From an uncultured Roseobacter sp. (GTDB lineage Bacteria; Pseudomonadota; Alphaproteobacteria; Rhodobacterales; Rhodobacteraceae): a stretch of 64,000 nucleotides of DNA. Shown here in pieces: positions 47,329-55,734 of the stretch. The stretch covers positions 186,001-250,000 of the forward strand of contig NZ_CANLYL010000005.1 in assembly GCF_947495275.1 (NCBI RefSeq), read 5' to 3'. The notes below the pieces were generated by a model, which searched no databases, was not told where the DNA came from, and worked only from the letters and a program-made list of their open reading frames with translations. Both the position numbers and the translations under genes were made by a program. Each line of letters begins with the position of its first letter. Within the stretch, counting starts at the first letter, position 1.

Positions 47329-47952
47329 TTATTGCTGGATCACCGAAACCTTTTCAAAGCCCGCCGTAAACCCCTTGAGGGAGAGGACGATATCGACCTT
47401 CTGATCGGGTGCCACGATCGGAACAATCGTCAAGGTTGCCTCAACGCCTTTTTTGAAGCTCTCGACATCCTCTTCGGTCAATCCGATCCGCGCGTAGCAA
47501 CCGATGTTGTTGCAAAAGGCGAAAGGATATCTTTTTGTCGGTTTTTCATCAATCTTGATCGCCAGTTGCTGACCAAGGGAGGTTTCAAGCGGCACGATCA
47601 CGGTTGCACCCGCCTTGGCCTGACCGCCTTCCGGCAACCGGAAAAGGGTGAATTCGGAAATGGGTGCCCCTTCACCATCCGCCAGCAATTGATACATCTG
47701 GCAAGGGTCGTCGCCACTCTCAACCTTTACGCAGCGCAGGCTCCAGTCGTCGAATTTTTCGGTCACATAGGTCTCGCCAACCTTCGGACCTTCCGGTTCC
47801 ACTTCGCCCAGGCTCAATTCATTTTCGATGCCTGGGGCTTCAGCCGGTTGCTCTTCTGTCTCGTCGGATTGGGCAAAGGCAAAAGATGACGCCGCGACCA
47901 AGGGCAAAGCCACCACAAAACTGTGCGTCAATATAGAAGTATACTTGGGCAT
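47329..47952 (-). CDS. Invasion-associated locus B (IalB) family exported protein
   Basis: 207 residues. Signal peptide ends near SSFAFAQS, then an acidic linker (SDETEEQPAEAPGIENE), then the IalB domain: FDDWSLRCVKVESGDDPCQMYQ, LFRLPEGGQAKAGATVIVPL, FAFCNNIGCYARIGLTEED. The four Cys form the expected two pairs. The family is periplasmic or surface-associated and common in non-pathogenic alphaproteobacteria; no specific activity is known. It has its own terminator. Confidence 0.88.
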   Translation of the reverse strand: MPKYTSILTHSFVVALPLVAASSFAFAQSDETEEQPAEAPGIENELSLGEVEPEGPKVGETYVTEKFDDWSLRCVKVESGDDPCQMYQLLADGEGAPISEFTLFRLPEGGQAKAGATVIVPLETSLGQQLAIKIDEKPTKRYPFAFCNNIGCYARIGLTEEDVESFKKGVEATLTIVPIVAPDQKVDIVLSLKGFTAGFEKVSVIQQ

Positions 47953-48059
47953 GTTCGCTCCGATTTTATTGCTTTTTCAGGGTGTACCATGCCCGTAAAT
48001 GGGTGTCAGTCCCGAGATCGGCAAAACCGCTCCAGAACGTTAAAATATTTGGCATATTC

Positions 48060-48133
48060 TCAAAAAGAAAAAGGGATGCTCACCGCATCCCCTTCCCAAT
48101 TAGTCTTCTCCCCGTCGGACTGGCCGACTTATT
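48060..48133 (-). ncRNA. Candidate small RNA B with intrinsic terminator
   Basis: On the minus strand a hairpin GGGATGC/GCATCCC (48073-48091, 7-bp perfect stem, 5-nt loop) is followed by UUUUUCUUUUU, a good intrinsic terminator with no gene in front of it. About 75 nt upstream stands TTGACG, a 17-bp spacer and TAGCTT (48168-48140), a fair promoter, whose -35 overlaps the palindrome GTTGACGTCAAC (48158-48169). The predicted RNA also has a small GTCGG/CCGAC stem and a purine-rich GGGGAGAAG stretch. Confidence 0.4.
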
Positions 48134-48157
48134 GCAGGGAAGCTACGAAACGACGCA

Positions 48158-48169
48158 GTTGACGTCAAC
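48158..48169. promoter_or_regulatory. Palindrome over the -35 of candidate small RNA B
   Basis: GTTGACGTCAAC is a perfect 12-bp palindrome containing the proposed -35 hexamer TTGACG on the minus strand. It could be an operator or chance symmetry. Confidence 0.3.
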
Positions 48170-48219
48170 CTAAAACACCGAAGATTTATCCACTTGCTGA
48201 TCAAATTTATGTTGAGAGT

Positions 48220-48302
48220 AAAAAAAGGCCGTACCGAAAACGGCACGGCCAGTCTGACAGGGAGGATGCCCAGACCGGAAAGGACAAATCCGGCGGCTGA
48301 GC
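48220..48302 (-). ncRNA. Candidate small RNA A, three hairpins, CCUCCC anti-Shine-Dalgarno loop
   Basis: Three consecutive hairpins on the minus strand. Hairpin 1 (48293-48275) is CCGGA/TCCGG with loop UUUGUCCUU. Hairpin 2 (48275-48252) is GUCUG/CAGAC with a 14-nt loop that exposes CCUCCC, complementary to GGGAGG Shine-Dalgarno sequences. Hairpin 3 (48250-48227) is GGCCGU...ACGGCC with an inner CCG/CGG and is followed by seven Us, a strong terminator. A CATAGT about 7 bp before the first stem could be a -10; no -35 is convincing. The design recalls the CCUCCUCCC-motif regulatory RNAs of Rhodobacter. Confidence 0.5.
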
Positions 48303-48374
48303 GATTTGACTATGACGTGCAAAGGTTAACATCGTATGCTCGGCAAATGAGTTTGTGATTAAAGGAAGACTTGC

Positions 48375-49922
48375 GTGACATCAGACATCTTTATTGGCGG
48401 CGGCGGGCCGGATTATGGCGTGAAACAGCACCTGAGTTTGGGTTACGCAAACCGCCATGGGCTGGTCGCCGGGGCCACCGGAACCGGCAAGACCGTGACC
48501 CTGCAAATCCTTGCGGAAGGATTTTCCAAGGCAGGCGTGCCGGTGTTTTTGTCCGATGTGAAGGGCGATCTGTCGGGCCTTGCCAAGGCGGGCACCGAGA
48601 CACACAAGCTGCATGGACCTTTTACCGAACGTGCCACACAGATCGGGTTCACCGATTACATCTACGAGGCCTTTCCGGTCACTTTCTGGGACCTTCTTGG
48701 GGAACAGGGTCATCCCGTGCGCACCACCGTTTCCGAAATGGGCCCGCTGTTGCTGGCACGACTGTTGGAACTGACTGAAGCGCAGGAAGGTATTCTCAAC
48801 ATCGCTTTTCGACTGGCCGATGAAGAAGGGCTGCCGCTGCTTGATCTGAAGGATCTGCAATCCCTGCTGGTCTGGATCGGGGAAAATGCCAAGGCGCTTT
48901 CCCTGCGTTATGGTAATGTCTCCTCAGCCTCCATCGGGGCCATTCAGCGGCGGTTGCTGGTTCTGGAAAACCAGGGGGGCACCGGCCTTTTTGGCGAACC
49001 GGCGCTGGCATTGTCGGACCTGATGCGACAGGACGCGCAAGGGCGCGGCGAGATCAATATTCTGGCGGCGGATAAATTGATGGCCTCACCTGGGCTTTAT
49101 GCGACGTTTCTGCTGTGGCTGCTGTCGGAGCTATTCGAGGAACTGCCCGAAGTGGGGGACCCCGACAAACCCAAGCTGGTCTTCTTTTTCGATGAGGCCC
49201 ATCTGCTCTTTGACGATGCCCCCAAGGCACTGGTGGACAAGGTAGAACAGGTGGCGCGGTTGATCCGTTCCAAGGGCGTGGGGGTCTATTTCATCACGCA
49301 AAATCCCGCAGATGTGCCGGATGATATTCTGGGTCAGCTGGGCAATCGTATTCAGCACGCCCTGCGCGCTTTTACGGCCAAGGATCGCAAGGAGTTGCGC
49401 ATGGCGGCCGAAACCTACCGTGAAAACCCGGCATTCAACACCGAAGAAGCCATTCGCGAGGTGGGTGTGGGCGAAGCGGTCACTTCGATGCTGCAACGCA
49501 AGGGCGTGCCGGGCATTGTCGAACGGACCTTGATCCGCCCGCCCTCGTCGCAACTGGGCCCGATCAGCAAGAAGGAGCGGGCAGAGGTGATGGCGGCCTC
49601 TGATATGTCCGGGAAATACGACGCGCCCGTGGACCGCAGCTCGGCTTACGAAATCCTGAAAAAACGCGCGGAGGATGCTGCAGCAGAGGCGGCAAAGGCC
49701 GAAGAAGAAGCCGAGGAAGGATCGCCGCAATTGCGCGAATTCAACGCCGCACGCCGCTACACGGGCGGGCGCGTGGCGCGCTCTACGTCCCGGCGTGGTA
49801 AGACACGGCAATCCCAGAGCCTTGGCGGCGCGGTGGCCGCAGCCGTCATCAAGGAGTTGCAAGGCACAACAGGGCGTCGCATCGTGCGGGGCATTCTGGG
49901 CGGATTGTTCAAGGGTCGGTAA
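48375..49922 (+). CDS. HerA-like ATPase, DUF853 family
   Basis: 515 residues. An FtsK/HerA-type P-loop ATPase: Walker [21 protein letters not shown] (near residue 33), Walker [16 protein letters not shown], and an arginine-finger region [20 protein letters not shown]. The C-terminus is a long Ala/Glu coil then a basic tail ([20 protein letters not shown]). No nuclease domain or NurA partner is next to it; the cellular role of DUF853 ATPases is not settled. The start is GTG at 48375 with an AAGGAAG site. It is followed 22 bp later by the convergent liv operon. Confidence 0.88.
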   Translation: MTSDIFIGGGGPDYGVKQHLSLGYANRHGLVAGATGTGKTVTLQILAEGFSKAGVPVFLSDVKGDLSGLAKAGTETHKLHGPFTERATQIGFTDYIYEAFPVTFWDLLGEQGHPVRTTVSEMGPLLLARLLELTEAQEGILNIAFRLADEEGLPLLDLKDLQSLLVWIGENAKALSLRYGNVSSASIGAIQRRLLVLENQGGTGLFGEPALALSDLMRQDAQGRGEINILAADKLMASPGLYATFLLWLLSELFEELPEVGDPDKPKLVFFFDEAHLLFDDAPKALVDKVEQVARLIRSKGVGVYFITQNPADVPDDILGQLGNRIQHALRAFTAKDRKELRMAAETYRENPAFNTEEAIREVGVGEAVTSMLQRKGVPGIVERTLIRPPSSQLGPISKKERAEVMAASDMSGKYDAPVDRSSAYEILKKRAEDAAAEAAKAEEEAEEGSPQLREFNAARRYTGGRVARSTSRRGKTRQSQSLGGAVAAAVIKELQGTTGRRIVRGILGGLFKGR

Positions 49923-49943
49923 GGGCGCCCGACAGGATCAGGG

Positions 49944-51248
49944 TCATTTCTCCGGGATTAGCCCGCGCGGACTGAACCGCAGGACCAGCAGCAGCAGCAC
50001 CCCGATGGTTAGCAGGCGCATATGTGCCGCTGAGGCGATCAGATGTGCCTTCAGGGCGCTGCCATCTGCCAGACCGGCGGTGATCCATTCCATCACTTCC
50101 AGCCCGATAGATTCGCCCTTGTCCCACATCAGGTAGATCAGCATGCCGCCCAAAACGGCGCCAAGGTTGTTGCCGGAGCCGCCGACAATCACCATGACCC
50201 AGATCAGAAAGGTAAACCGCAGCGGTTGATAGGTGCCGGGCGTGAGTTGACCGTCGAGCGTGGTCAGCATGGCCCCTGCGATACCGCAAATCGCCGATCC
50301 CAGCACAAAGACCTGAAGATGGCGCGCCGTCACGTCCTTGCCCATGGCCTCGGCGGCTACCTCATTGTCGCGGATCGCCCGCATCATCCGGCCCCAGGGG
50401 CTATTGAGCGCCATCTGCGCCATCCACAACAGCAACACCAGCACAAAGGCGAACAGCCCACAATAGAGCAGTTTTACATAGATGGTGGAGGCCGTCACCG
50501 CGTCAAAGCCGAAACCGGCGGCACGTTCGACAAAGCCAGTATTGTTCTGCAAGTCGATCTCATAAGGAACCGGACGGGGCACACCCACCACGTTTTTCAC
50601 GCCGCGCGACAGCCAGTCTTCGTTCTTGAGAATGGCGATGATGATCTCTGCAATGCCCAAAGTGGCAATGGCCAGATAGTCAGAGCGCAGCCCCAATGCG
50701 GTTTTCCCGATAATCCAGGCGGCACCTGCGGCGAGCAGCCCGCCCACCGGCCAGGCGATGATCACCGGCAGGCCCAGACCACCTAGATATCCGGTCAGTG
50801 CGGGCTCAATCGCCTCAACCGCTTCGACCGACGGGTCGAAAAGACCCCGGTAGATCATGAACCCCGCGACGAGGATCGCCAGAACCACAAGGCTGCGCAT
50901 CCACCCCTTTGCCATACGTCCGGCGACGACAATCGCGATGACAATGGTGGCCGCACCCATCAGCAAGGCGCCGATAATGCCAAAGCCACCCGCCTGCCAG
51001 GCGCCCGGTGTCGCGGGCATGCCGACCAACACCGCAGCCAGACCGCCCAGGGCAACAAACCCCATGATGCCGACGTTAAAGAGGCCCGCAAACCCCCATT
51101 GCAGGTTCACGCCAAGCGCCATGATCGCGGAAATCAGCCCCATGTTCAGCACGAAAAGTGCAGCATTCCAGCCCTGGAAATGGGCGATCACCGGGATCAT
51201 CGCGAAGACGGCTGCGAAAAGGAGAGTGTTTTTCATGGCCGAGGTCAT
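49944..51248 (-). CDS. livM: Branched-chain amino acid-type ABC transporter permease LivM
   Basis: A 434-residue inner-membrane permease with about ten to eleven hydrophobic segments. It is longer than typical LivM (about 320-425) because of an extra membrane pair and a loop (about residues 110-165). The cytoplasmic EAA-like region is RAIRDNEVAAEAMGKDVTARH. Last gene of the liv operon, overlapping livH by four bases. The transported substrate may be branched-chain amino acids, urea, amides or another small polar compound. Confidence 0.93.
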   Translation of the reverse strand: MTSAMKNTLLFAAVFAMIPVIAHFQGWNAALFVLNMGLISAIMALGVNLQWGFAGLFNVGIMGFVALGGLAAVLVGMPATPGAWQAGGFGIIGALLMGAATIVIAIVVAGRMAKGWMRSLVVLAILVAGFMIYRGLFDPSVEAVEAIEPALTGYLGGLGLPVIIAWPVGGLLAAGAAWIIGKTALGLRSDYLAIATLGIAEIIIAILKNEDWLSRGVKNVVGVPRPVPYEIDLQNNTGFVERAAGFGFDAVTASTIYVKLLYCGLFAFVLVLLLWMAQMALNSPWGRMMRAIRDNEVAAEAMGKDVTARHLQVFVLGSAICGIAGAMLTTLDGQLTPGTYQPLRFTFLIWVMVIVGGSGNNLGAVLGGMLIYLMWDKGESIGLEVMEWITAGLADGSALKAHLIASAAHMRLLTIGVLLLLVLRFSPRGLIPEK

Positions 51249-52258
51249 ACTGCTTTCCCCGCAAAAAGGCCGGTGGGTTTGACCAGCAGGACAATCAGTA
51301 GAATGACGAAGCTCACTGCCAGTTTGTAATCTGTCGACATCAGTTGCACCAGCGTGTCAGGCGCCATGCTTTCGGGCAGCACATAGGTTGCGACTTTCTT
51401 CCAGGCATAGGTCACCGTGACTTCAGAAAACGCGATGACGAAGCCGCCCGCAATGGCCCCCAGCGGATTGCCAAGCCCGCCCACGATGGCGCTGGCAAAG
51501 ATCGGCAGCAGCAGCTGGAAATAGGTGAAGGGTTTGAAGCTCTTGTCGAGCCCGTAAAGCACGCCCGCGATGGTCGCCAGACCCGCCACGATCAACCAGG
51601 TGATCATCACAACCCGTTCGGGGTTGATGCCCGACAGTAGCGCCAGATCCTCATTGTCGGAATAGGCCCGCATGGATTTGCCGGTGCGCGTGCGGTTGAG
51701 AAACCAGAAGAGCAGGGCCACCACGATCACGGCTGTGATGATGGTGATCCCTTGGGTGGTTTTGAAGGCCAGACCTTCACGCAAACCGGTCATCTCCTTG
51801 AAGGTGCGCGCGGATATGATGAAACGTTCGCCGTCCAGAAACCGCTGATCATCCGGCCCAATGATGAACCGCACCAACCCGTTGAGGATGAAGGTCACGC
51901 CGAGTGATACGATCACGAAAATCACCGGTTTGGCCTTTTGCGCCCGGTAGAACCGATAGACGATCCGGTCCGTGGTGAGCACCAGCGCCATACAACCCAG
52001 GATTCCGAAGGGCAGGGCAAGCAGGGCCGTTGGAAGCGGGCCGAGCGATAGGCCCCAGCTTTGGAAAAGCCAGGTCACCAGAACCGTGACCATGGCACCA
52101 AAGGCCATGGTGTCGCCATGGGCAAAGTTCGAAAACCTTAAGATGCCGTAGATCAGCGTCACCCCTAACGCGCCAAGCGCCAGCTGCGCGCCATAGGACA
52201 TCGCCGGGATGATCACGAAATTCGAGAGCGCCACGATGGCGTTGAGGAGGTCCATCAT
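51245..52258 (-). CDS. livH: Branched-chain amino acid-type ABC transporter permease LivH
   Basis: 337 residues, about eight hydrophobic segments, conserved GVTLIYGILRFSNFAHGDTM near the N-terminus and MRAYSDNEDLALLSGINPERV at the coupling loop. The start at 52258 (ATGATGGAC) has GGAG five bases upstream; the second ATG is also possible. It overlaps the stop of the small exported-protein gene upstream and livM downstream, each by four bases. Confidence 0.93.
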   Translation of the reverse strand: MMDLLNAIVALSNFVIIPAMSYGAQLALGALGVTLIYGILRFSNFAHGDTMAFGAMVTVLVTWLFQSWGLSLGPLPTALLALPFGILGCMALVLTTDRIVYRFYRAQKAKPVIFVIVSLGVTFILNGLVRFIIGPDDQRFLDGERFIISARTFKEMTGLREGLAFKTTQGITIITAVIVVALLFWFLNRTRTGKSMRAYSDNEDLALLSGINPERVVMITWLIVAGLATIAGVLYGLDKSFKPFTYFQLLLPIFASAIVGGLGNPLGAIAGGFVIAFSEVTVTYAWKKVATYVLPESMAPDTLVQLMSTDYKLAVSFVILLIVLLVKPTGLFAGKAV

Positions 52259-52680
52259 CCGATCTCCAAAGAAACGCATGGTCCCGTTAGAACGACCAAT
52301 GATGGCTCAGACAACCCTCTTTCGGCTTGGGTCGTCGGGACCATCATGGTGAACCATCCGTTGTCGTACAAAATGAAACTATTCAGCGGAGCGTATGGGC
52401 GGCTTCCAACGGCGACACCTCGGACCCTAGAAAGCCCCGCTTGCGGCAGAGCGTTAAATGTTTTTACTTCCAAGCGTAACATCTCTTTGAAGGTGAACCT
52501 CGAACCGTCTTCGCTCCACGAAAGATGCCACTTTTCCTCTATATGCCTGCAATTCGCGGCGGTCCCAACCACTGCACAGTAATTCACAGCTTCGCAGGTA
52601 AAACCATTCTCTTCACCGGCTTCCGCAGCCGAGACTAAAAAGCTGACGGAAAACAATACTGAGATACCCCGCATCCTCAC
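52255..52680 (-). CDS. Small exported protein inserted in the liv operon
   Basis: 141 residues with a signal peptide (GISVLFSVSFLVSAAEAG) and four Cys in the mature part (FTCEAVNYCAVVGTAANCRH, later LTGPCVSLEIG), probably two disulfides in the periplasm. Core strands include KWHLSWSEDGSRFTFKEML and NSFILYDNGWFTMMVPTT. It overlaps livF and livH by four bases each, so it is made with the transporter. It is not a known Liv component and I recognise no family. A role in substrate capture or an unrelated insertion are both open. Confidence 0.75.
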   Translation of the reverse strand: MRMRGISVLFSVSFLVSAAEAGEENGFTCEAVNYCAVVGTAANCRHIEEKWHLSWSEDGSRFTFKEMLRLEVKTFNALPQAGLSRVRGVAVGSRPYAPLNSFILYDNGWFTMMVPTTQAERGLSEPSLVVLTGPCVSLEIG

Positions 52681-53501
52681 CCCCCCAAAAACGACTTGCG
52701 CACTTCGGGGTCGTTCAGCAATTCCTTGCCCGTCCCCGTATACGCATTCCGCCCCTGCACCAGAACATAACCCTTGTCGGCGATCTCCAGTGCCTGCCGC
52801 GCGTTTTGCTCCACCATCAGGATGGGGATACCGGTGCGCGCCACCTCGATGATGCGGTCGAAAAGCTCGTCCATGACGATGGGCGACACCCCGGCGGTCG
52901 GTTCGTCCAGCATCAGCACTTTGGGTTGCGTCATCAGCGCCCGGCCCACGGCGACCTGCTGGCGTTGCCCGCCTGACAACTCACCCGCTGCCTGCAACCG
53001 CTTTTCCTTCAAAATCGGGAACAGGTCGTAAATCTGTGCCATGGTACCGGAGATATCATCGGTGCGAATGAACGCACCCATCTCAAGGTTTTCCTCGACG
53101 GTCATCGAGGTGAAGATGTTCGAGGTCTGCGGCACGAAGCCCATGCCCCTGGCCACCCGGTCCTGCGGCGACAGTTGGGTGATGTCCTCGCCATCGAGCT
53201 TCACATGGCCCTCGCGCAGGTTCAGCATGCCAAAGACCGCCTTCATGCCGGTGGATTTACCCGCCCCGTTGGGTCCGACGATCACGGCGATTTCACCGCG
53301 ATCCACCGCGATGGTGCAGTCGTGCAGAATATCCGGCCCGGCCCCATAGCCGCCAGTCATGTTTTCACCGATCAAAAAAGGACCGCCCACCGCCGGGTAG
53401 GCCTTGCCGCCCGGTTTTACAGGTGTGGCCGTACCCATACCTTTGGGATTGCCCAGAGACAGGTCCTTGTTGCCGCGGTCGCTATAGGGATCGCTGCTCA
53501 T
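52677..53501 (-). CDS. livF: ABC transporter ATP-binding protein LivF
   Basis: A 274-residue ATPase: Walker A IVGPNGAGKSTGMKAVFGML, signature ELSGGQRQQVAVGRAL, Walker B VLMLDEPTAGVSPIV. It carries an extra N-terminal stretch of about 45 residues (SSDPYSDRGNKDLSLGNPKG) that standard LivF proteins lack. Overlaps livG and the small exported-protein gene by four bases. Confidence 0.94.
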   Translation of the reverse strand: MSSDPYSDRGNKDLSLGNPKGMGTATPVKPGGKAYPAVGGPFLIGENMTGGYGAGPDILHDCTIAVDRGEIAVIVGPNGAGKSTGMKAVFGMLNLREGHVKLDGEDITQLSPQDRVARGMGFVPQTSNIFTSMTVEENLEMGAFIRTDDISGTMAQIYDLFPILKEKRLQAAGELSGGQRQQVAVGRALMTQPKVLMLDEPTAGVSPIVMDELFDRIIEVARTGIPILMVEQNARQALEIADKGYVLVQGRNAYTGTGKELLNDPEVRKSFLGG

Positions 53502-54280
53502 GCGCCGACTTTCTCTTTATTCTTCAAGCCGGTGCCCAGATAGGCTTCGATCACCTGCTCGTTGGCTTTGATCTCATCCAGCGTTCCCTGCGCCAGCACC
53601 TTGCCTTCGGCCATGCAGATCACCGGATCACACAAGCGTCCAATGAAATCCATGTCATGTTCGATCACCACGAAAGTATAGCCGCGTTCCTGATTAAGCC
53701 GGATGATCGCGTCACCGATGGTGTTGAGAAGGGTCCGGTTCACGCCCGCGCCGACCTCGTCAAGGAAGACGATCTTGGCGTCCACCATCATAGTACGGCC
53801 CAATTCGAGCAGCTTTTTCTGACCGCCGGAGATCTGGCCCGCCTTGTGATCGGCCAGATGTTCCACGGTCAGGAACTCCAGCACTTCGTCCGCTTTGGCG
53901 CGCAGGGCGCGTTCTTCATCCGCGATGCGTTTGCGCCCGAACCATGTGTTCCAGAGTGTTTCTCCCGACTGCGCACCGGGCACCATCATCAGGTTTTCGC
54001 GGCATGTCATGGAGGCAAATTCATGAGCGATCTGGAAAGTTCGCAGCAGCCCCTTGTGAAAGAGCGTATGCGGGGGCAGCCCCGTGATATCTTCACCCGC
54101 CATGGTCACTTTGCCCGATGTGGGTTGAAGTACGCCCGCTATCACATTGAAAAGGGTTGTTTTTCCAGCGCCATTGGGGCCGATCAAACCGGTAATAGAT
54201 CCCTGTTCGATTTCCAGAGAGGCGCCATCAACAGCGTGAAAGCCGCCGAAGTGTTTGTGAAGGTCGTCCACGACGATCAT
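53498..54280 (-). CDS. livG: ABC transporter ATP-binding protein LivG
   Basis: A 260-residue ATPase: Walker A LIGPNGAGKTTLFNVIAGVL, signature QISGGQKKLLELGRTM, Walker B AKIVFLDEVGAGVNRTLL, switch His in VVIEHDMDFIGRLCD. The Asp-Glu pair is followed by VG rather than the usual PT. It lies 94 bp downstream of the binding-protein gene, with a stable hairpin in the gap. Confidence 0.94.
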   Translation of the reverse strand: MIVVDDLHKHFGGFHAVDGASLEIEQGSITGLIGPNGAGKTTLFNVIAGVLQPTSGKVTMAGEDITGLPPHTLFHKGLLRTFQIAHEFASMTCRENLMMVPGAQSGETLWNTWFGRKRIADEERALRAKADEVLEFLTVEHLADHKAGQISGGQKKLLELGRTMMVDAKIVFLDEVGAGVNRTLLNTIGDAIIRLNQERGYTFVVIEHDMDFIGRLCDPVICMAEGKVLAQGTLDEIKANEQVIEAYLGTGLKNKEKVGA

Positions 54281-54323
54281 GTGTTTTCCCCGTCAGCGCG
54301 TCTTTGCGGCGCTTTAGATGTTG

Positions 54324-54356
54324 GAACAGCCCGGAACACGAGGCTCCGGGCTGCTC
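54324..54356 (-). terminator. Intercistronic hairpin between the binding-protein gene and livG
   Basis: CAGCCCGGA/TCCGGGCTG (9-bp perfect stem, 9-nt loop) with two further outer pairs. No U-run follows in the direction of transcription, so it more likely stabilises the binding-protein mRNA or causes partial termination, lowering expression of the downstream transporter genes. Confidence 0.55.
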
Positions 54357-54374
54357 AGTGGTCAATTGGGCAAA

Positions 54375-55565
54375 TTACTTGAACCCAATGGTCTCGTTTT
54401 TACCCTCTTTCACTTCGATCATGCGGTATGTGCCGGCAGATTCGCCGGGGCCGATCAGTTCAACCGCTGATGCGCCGACATAGTCCACATCACCACCGCT
54501 GCGGATAATGTCGAAGGCTTTGCCCAATTCGCCGGGGTAGATTTTCTCTCCCGGTGCGTTGGCCACTTCGAGGATTTTGGAGCCGTAATCCGCAGGATCA
54601 GTGCTGTCGGCCGCTTGCATGGCCAGCATGAAGAGCGCCGCTGCATCATAGCTTTCAGGCGTGTAGGGCGACGTTGCATCAAAAGCGTCACCCGCAAGTG
54701 CCACCAGCTTTTCGATCCCTTCACCACCGGAGCCCGCGATTTGCCCATATGAGCCGTTCAGCGCCGGACCCACGTTCTCGGGCAGGCTGTCACCGATCAT
54801 GCCGCCGGGCAGACCGAATGTATCCCACGCGCCGGTGTCCAATGCCGCATTGATGATGCCCAGGCCACCCTGATCGAGGTAGCCCGCAACCACCAGCAAA
54901 TCGCCACCGGCAGAGGCCAGCGCGCCAATTTCAGCAGAATAGTCGGCCTTGCCGTCTTCATGTGCCGCGACGATGGTCACTTCACCACCAGCCGCCTTGA
55001 AGTTGCTTTCAATCGCATCCGCGAGACCTTTGCCGTAATCGTTGTTGGTGTAGGTCAAGGCGATGGATTTCACGCCACGCTCTTGCAGGATTTCCGCCAT
55101 CACCTGACCTTCACGCGCGTCAGACGGTGCGGTGCGGAAGAACAGATCATTGTCTTCAACCGTGCTGAGCCCGGGTGACGTGGCGGAGGGCGAAATCATC
55201 ACCATACCGTTCGGAATGGCCACGTTTTGCAGGATCGCGCCGGTCACGCCGGAACAGTCGCCACCGATCAGGCCGTTGATCCCTTCGGCAACCAGACGTT
55301 CGCCGTTTGAAGTGCTCAGACCGTTGTCGATGCACCCGGTATCGGCACGGATCGGCGTAACTTTGGCCGCATCCAGCAGTTTGCCGCTTTCGGTGGCTTC
55401 GGTCATCGCCAGCTCGGCGCCAGCAGCCATCGGGCCGGTCAGTGATTCAATCGGTCCCGTGAAACCGATGAGAATGCCCAGTTTTACTTCCTTTGCATGA
55501 CCACCCGCCAGCGCGGAGGTCGCCACAAGTGCTGCGGCCGTGGTGGCCAAAAGCATCTTTTTCAT
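54375..55565 (-). CDS. Periplasmic substrate-binding protein, Liv/type I family
   Basis: 396 residues. Signal peptide MLLATTAAALVATSALAG, then a type I periplasmic binding fold: KLGILIGFTGPIESLTGPMA, GLIGGDCSGVTGAILQNVAI, SIALTYTNNDYGKGLADAIE, YTPESYDAAALFMLAMQAAD. First and probably most highly expressed gene of the liv operon. The ligand cannot be read directly; the family includes binders of branched-chain amino acids, amides, urea and aromatic acids. Confidence 0.92.
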   Translation of the reverse strand: MKKMLLATTAAALVATSALAGGHAKEVKLGILIGFTGPIESLTGPMAAGAELAMTEATESGKLLDAAKVTPIRADTGCIDNGLSTSNGERLVAEGINGLIGGDCSGVTGAILQNVAIPNGMVMISPSATSPGLSTVEDNDLFFRTAPSDAREGQVMAEILQERGVKSIALTYTNNDYGKGLADAIESNFKAAGGEVTIVAAHEDGKADYSAEIGALASAGGDLLVVAGYLDQGGLGIINAALDTGAWDTFGLPGGMIGDSLPENVGPALNGSYGQIAGSGGEGIEKLVALAGDAFDATSPYTPESYDAAALFMLAMQAADSTDPADYGSKILEVANAPGEKIYPGELGKAFDIIRSGGDVDYVGASAVELIGPGESAGTYRMIEVKEGKNETIGFK

Positions 55566-55734
55566 TGTTATCTCCCATATTGGAACTTGACGTTCGGGGG
55601 GCAGATTAGGCGTCAGCTCTTCAAATGAAAAGCACTTTTGAACCGCGCCGCTGTGCTCACGGCTCTGTCACACAAAAATGAGCGTGAAATACCCGTTATC
55701 CGATCTATTTTACCTTCAGGAGAGAGGTGAAACG

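Larger units (their letters stand above)
47953..48374. other. Intergenic region with two candidate small RNAs
   Basis: A 421-bp gap with no convincing protein gene. Reading the minus strand from right to left it holds a candidate small RNA ending at a terminator near 48220, then a second candidate ending at a terminator near 48060, then the upstream region of the IalB-family gene. On the plus strand it contains the start signals of the HerA-like gene (AAAGGAAG before GTG at 48375). Confidence 0.6.
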
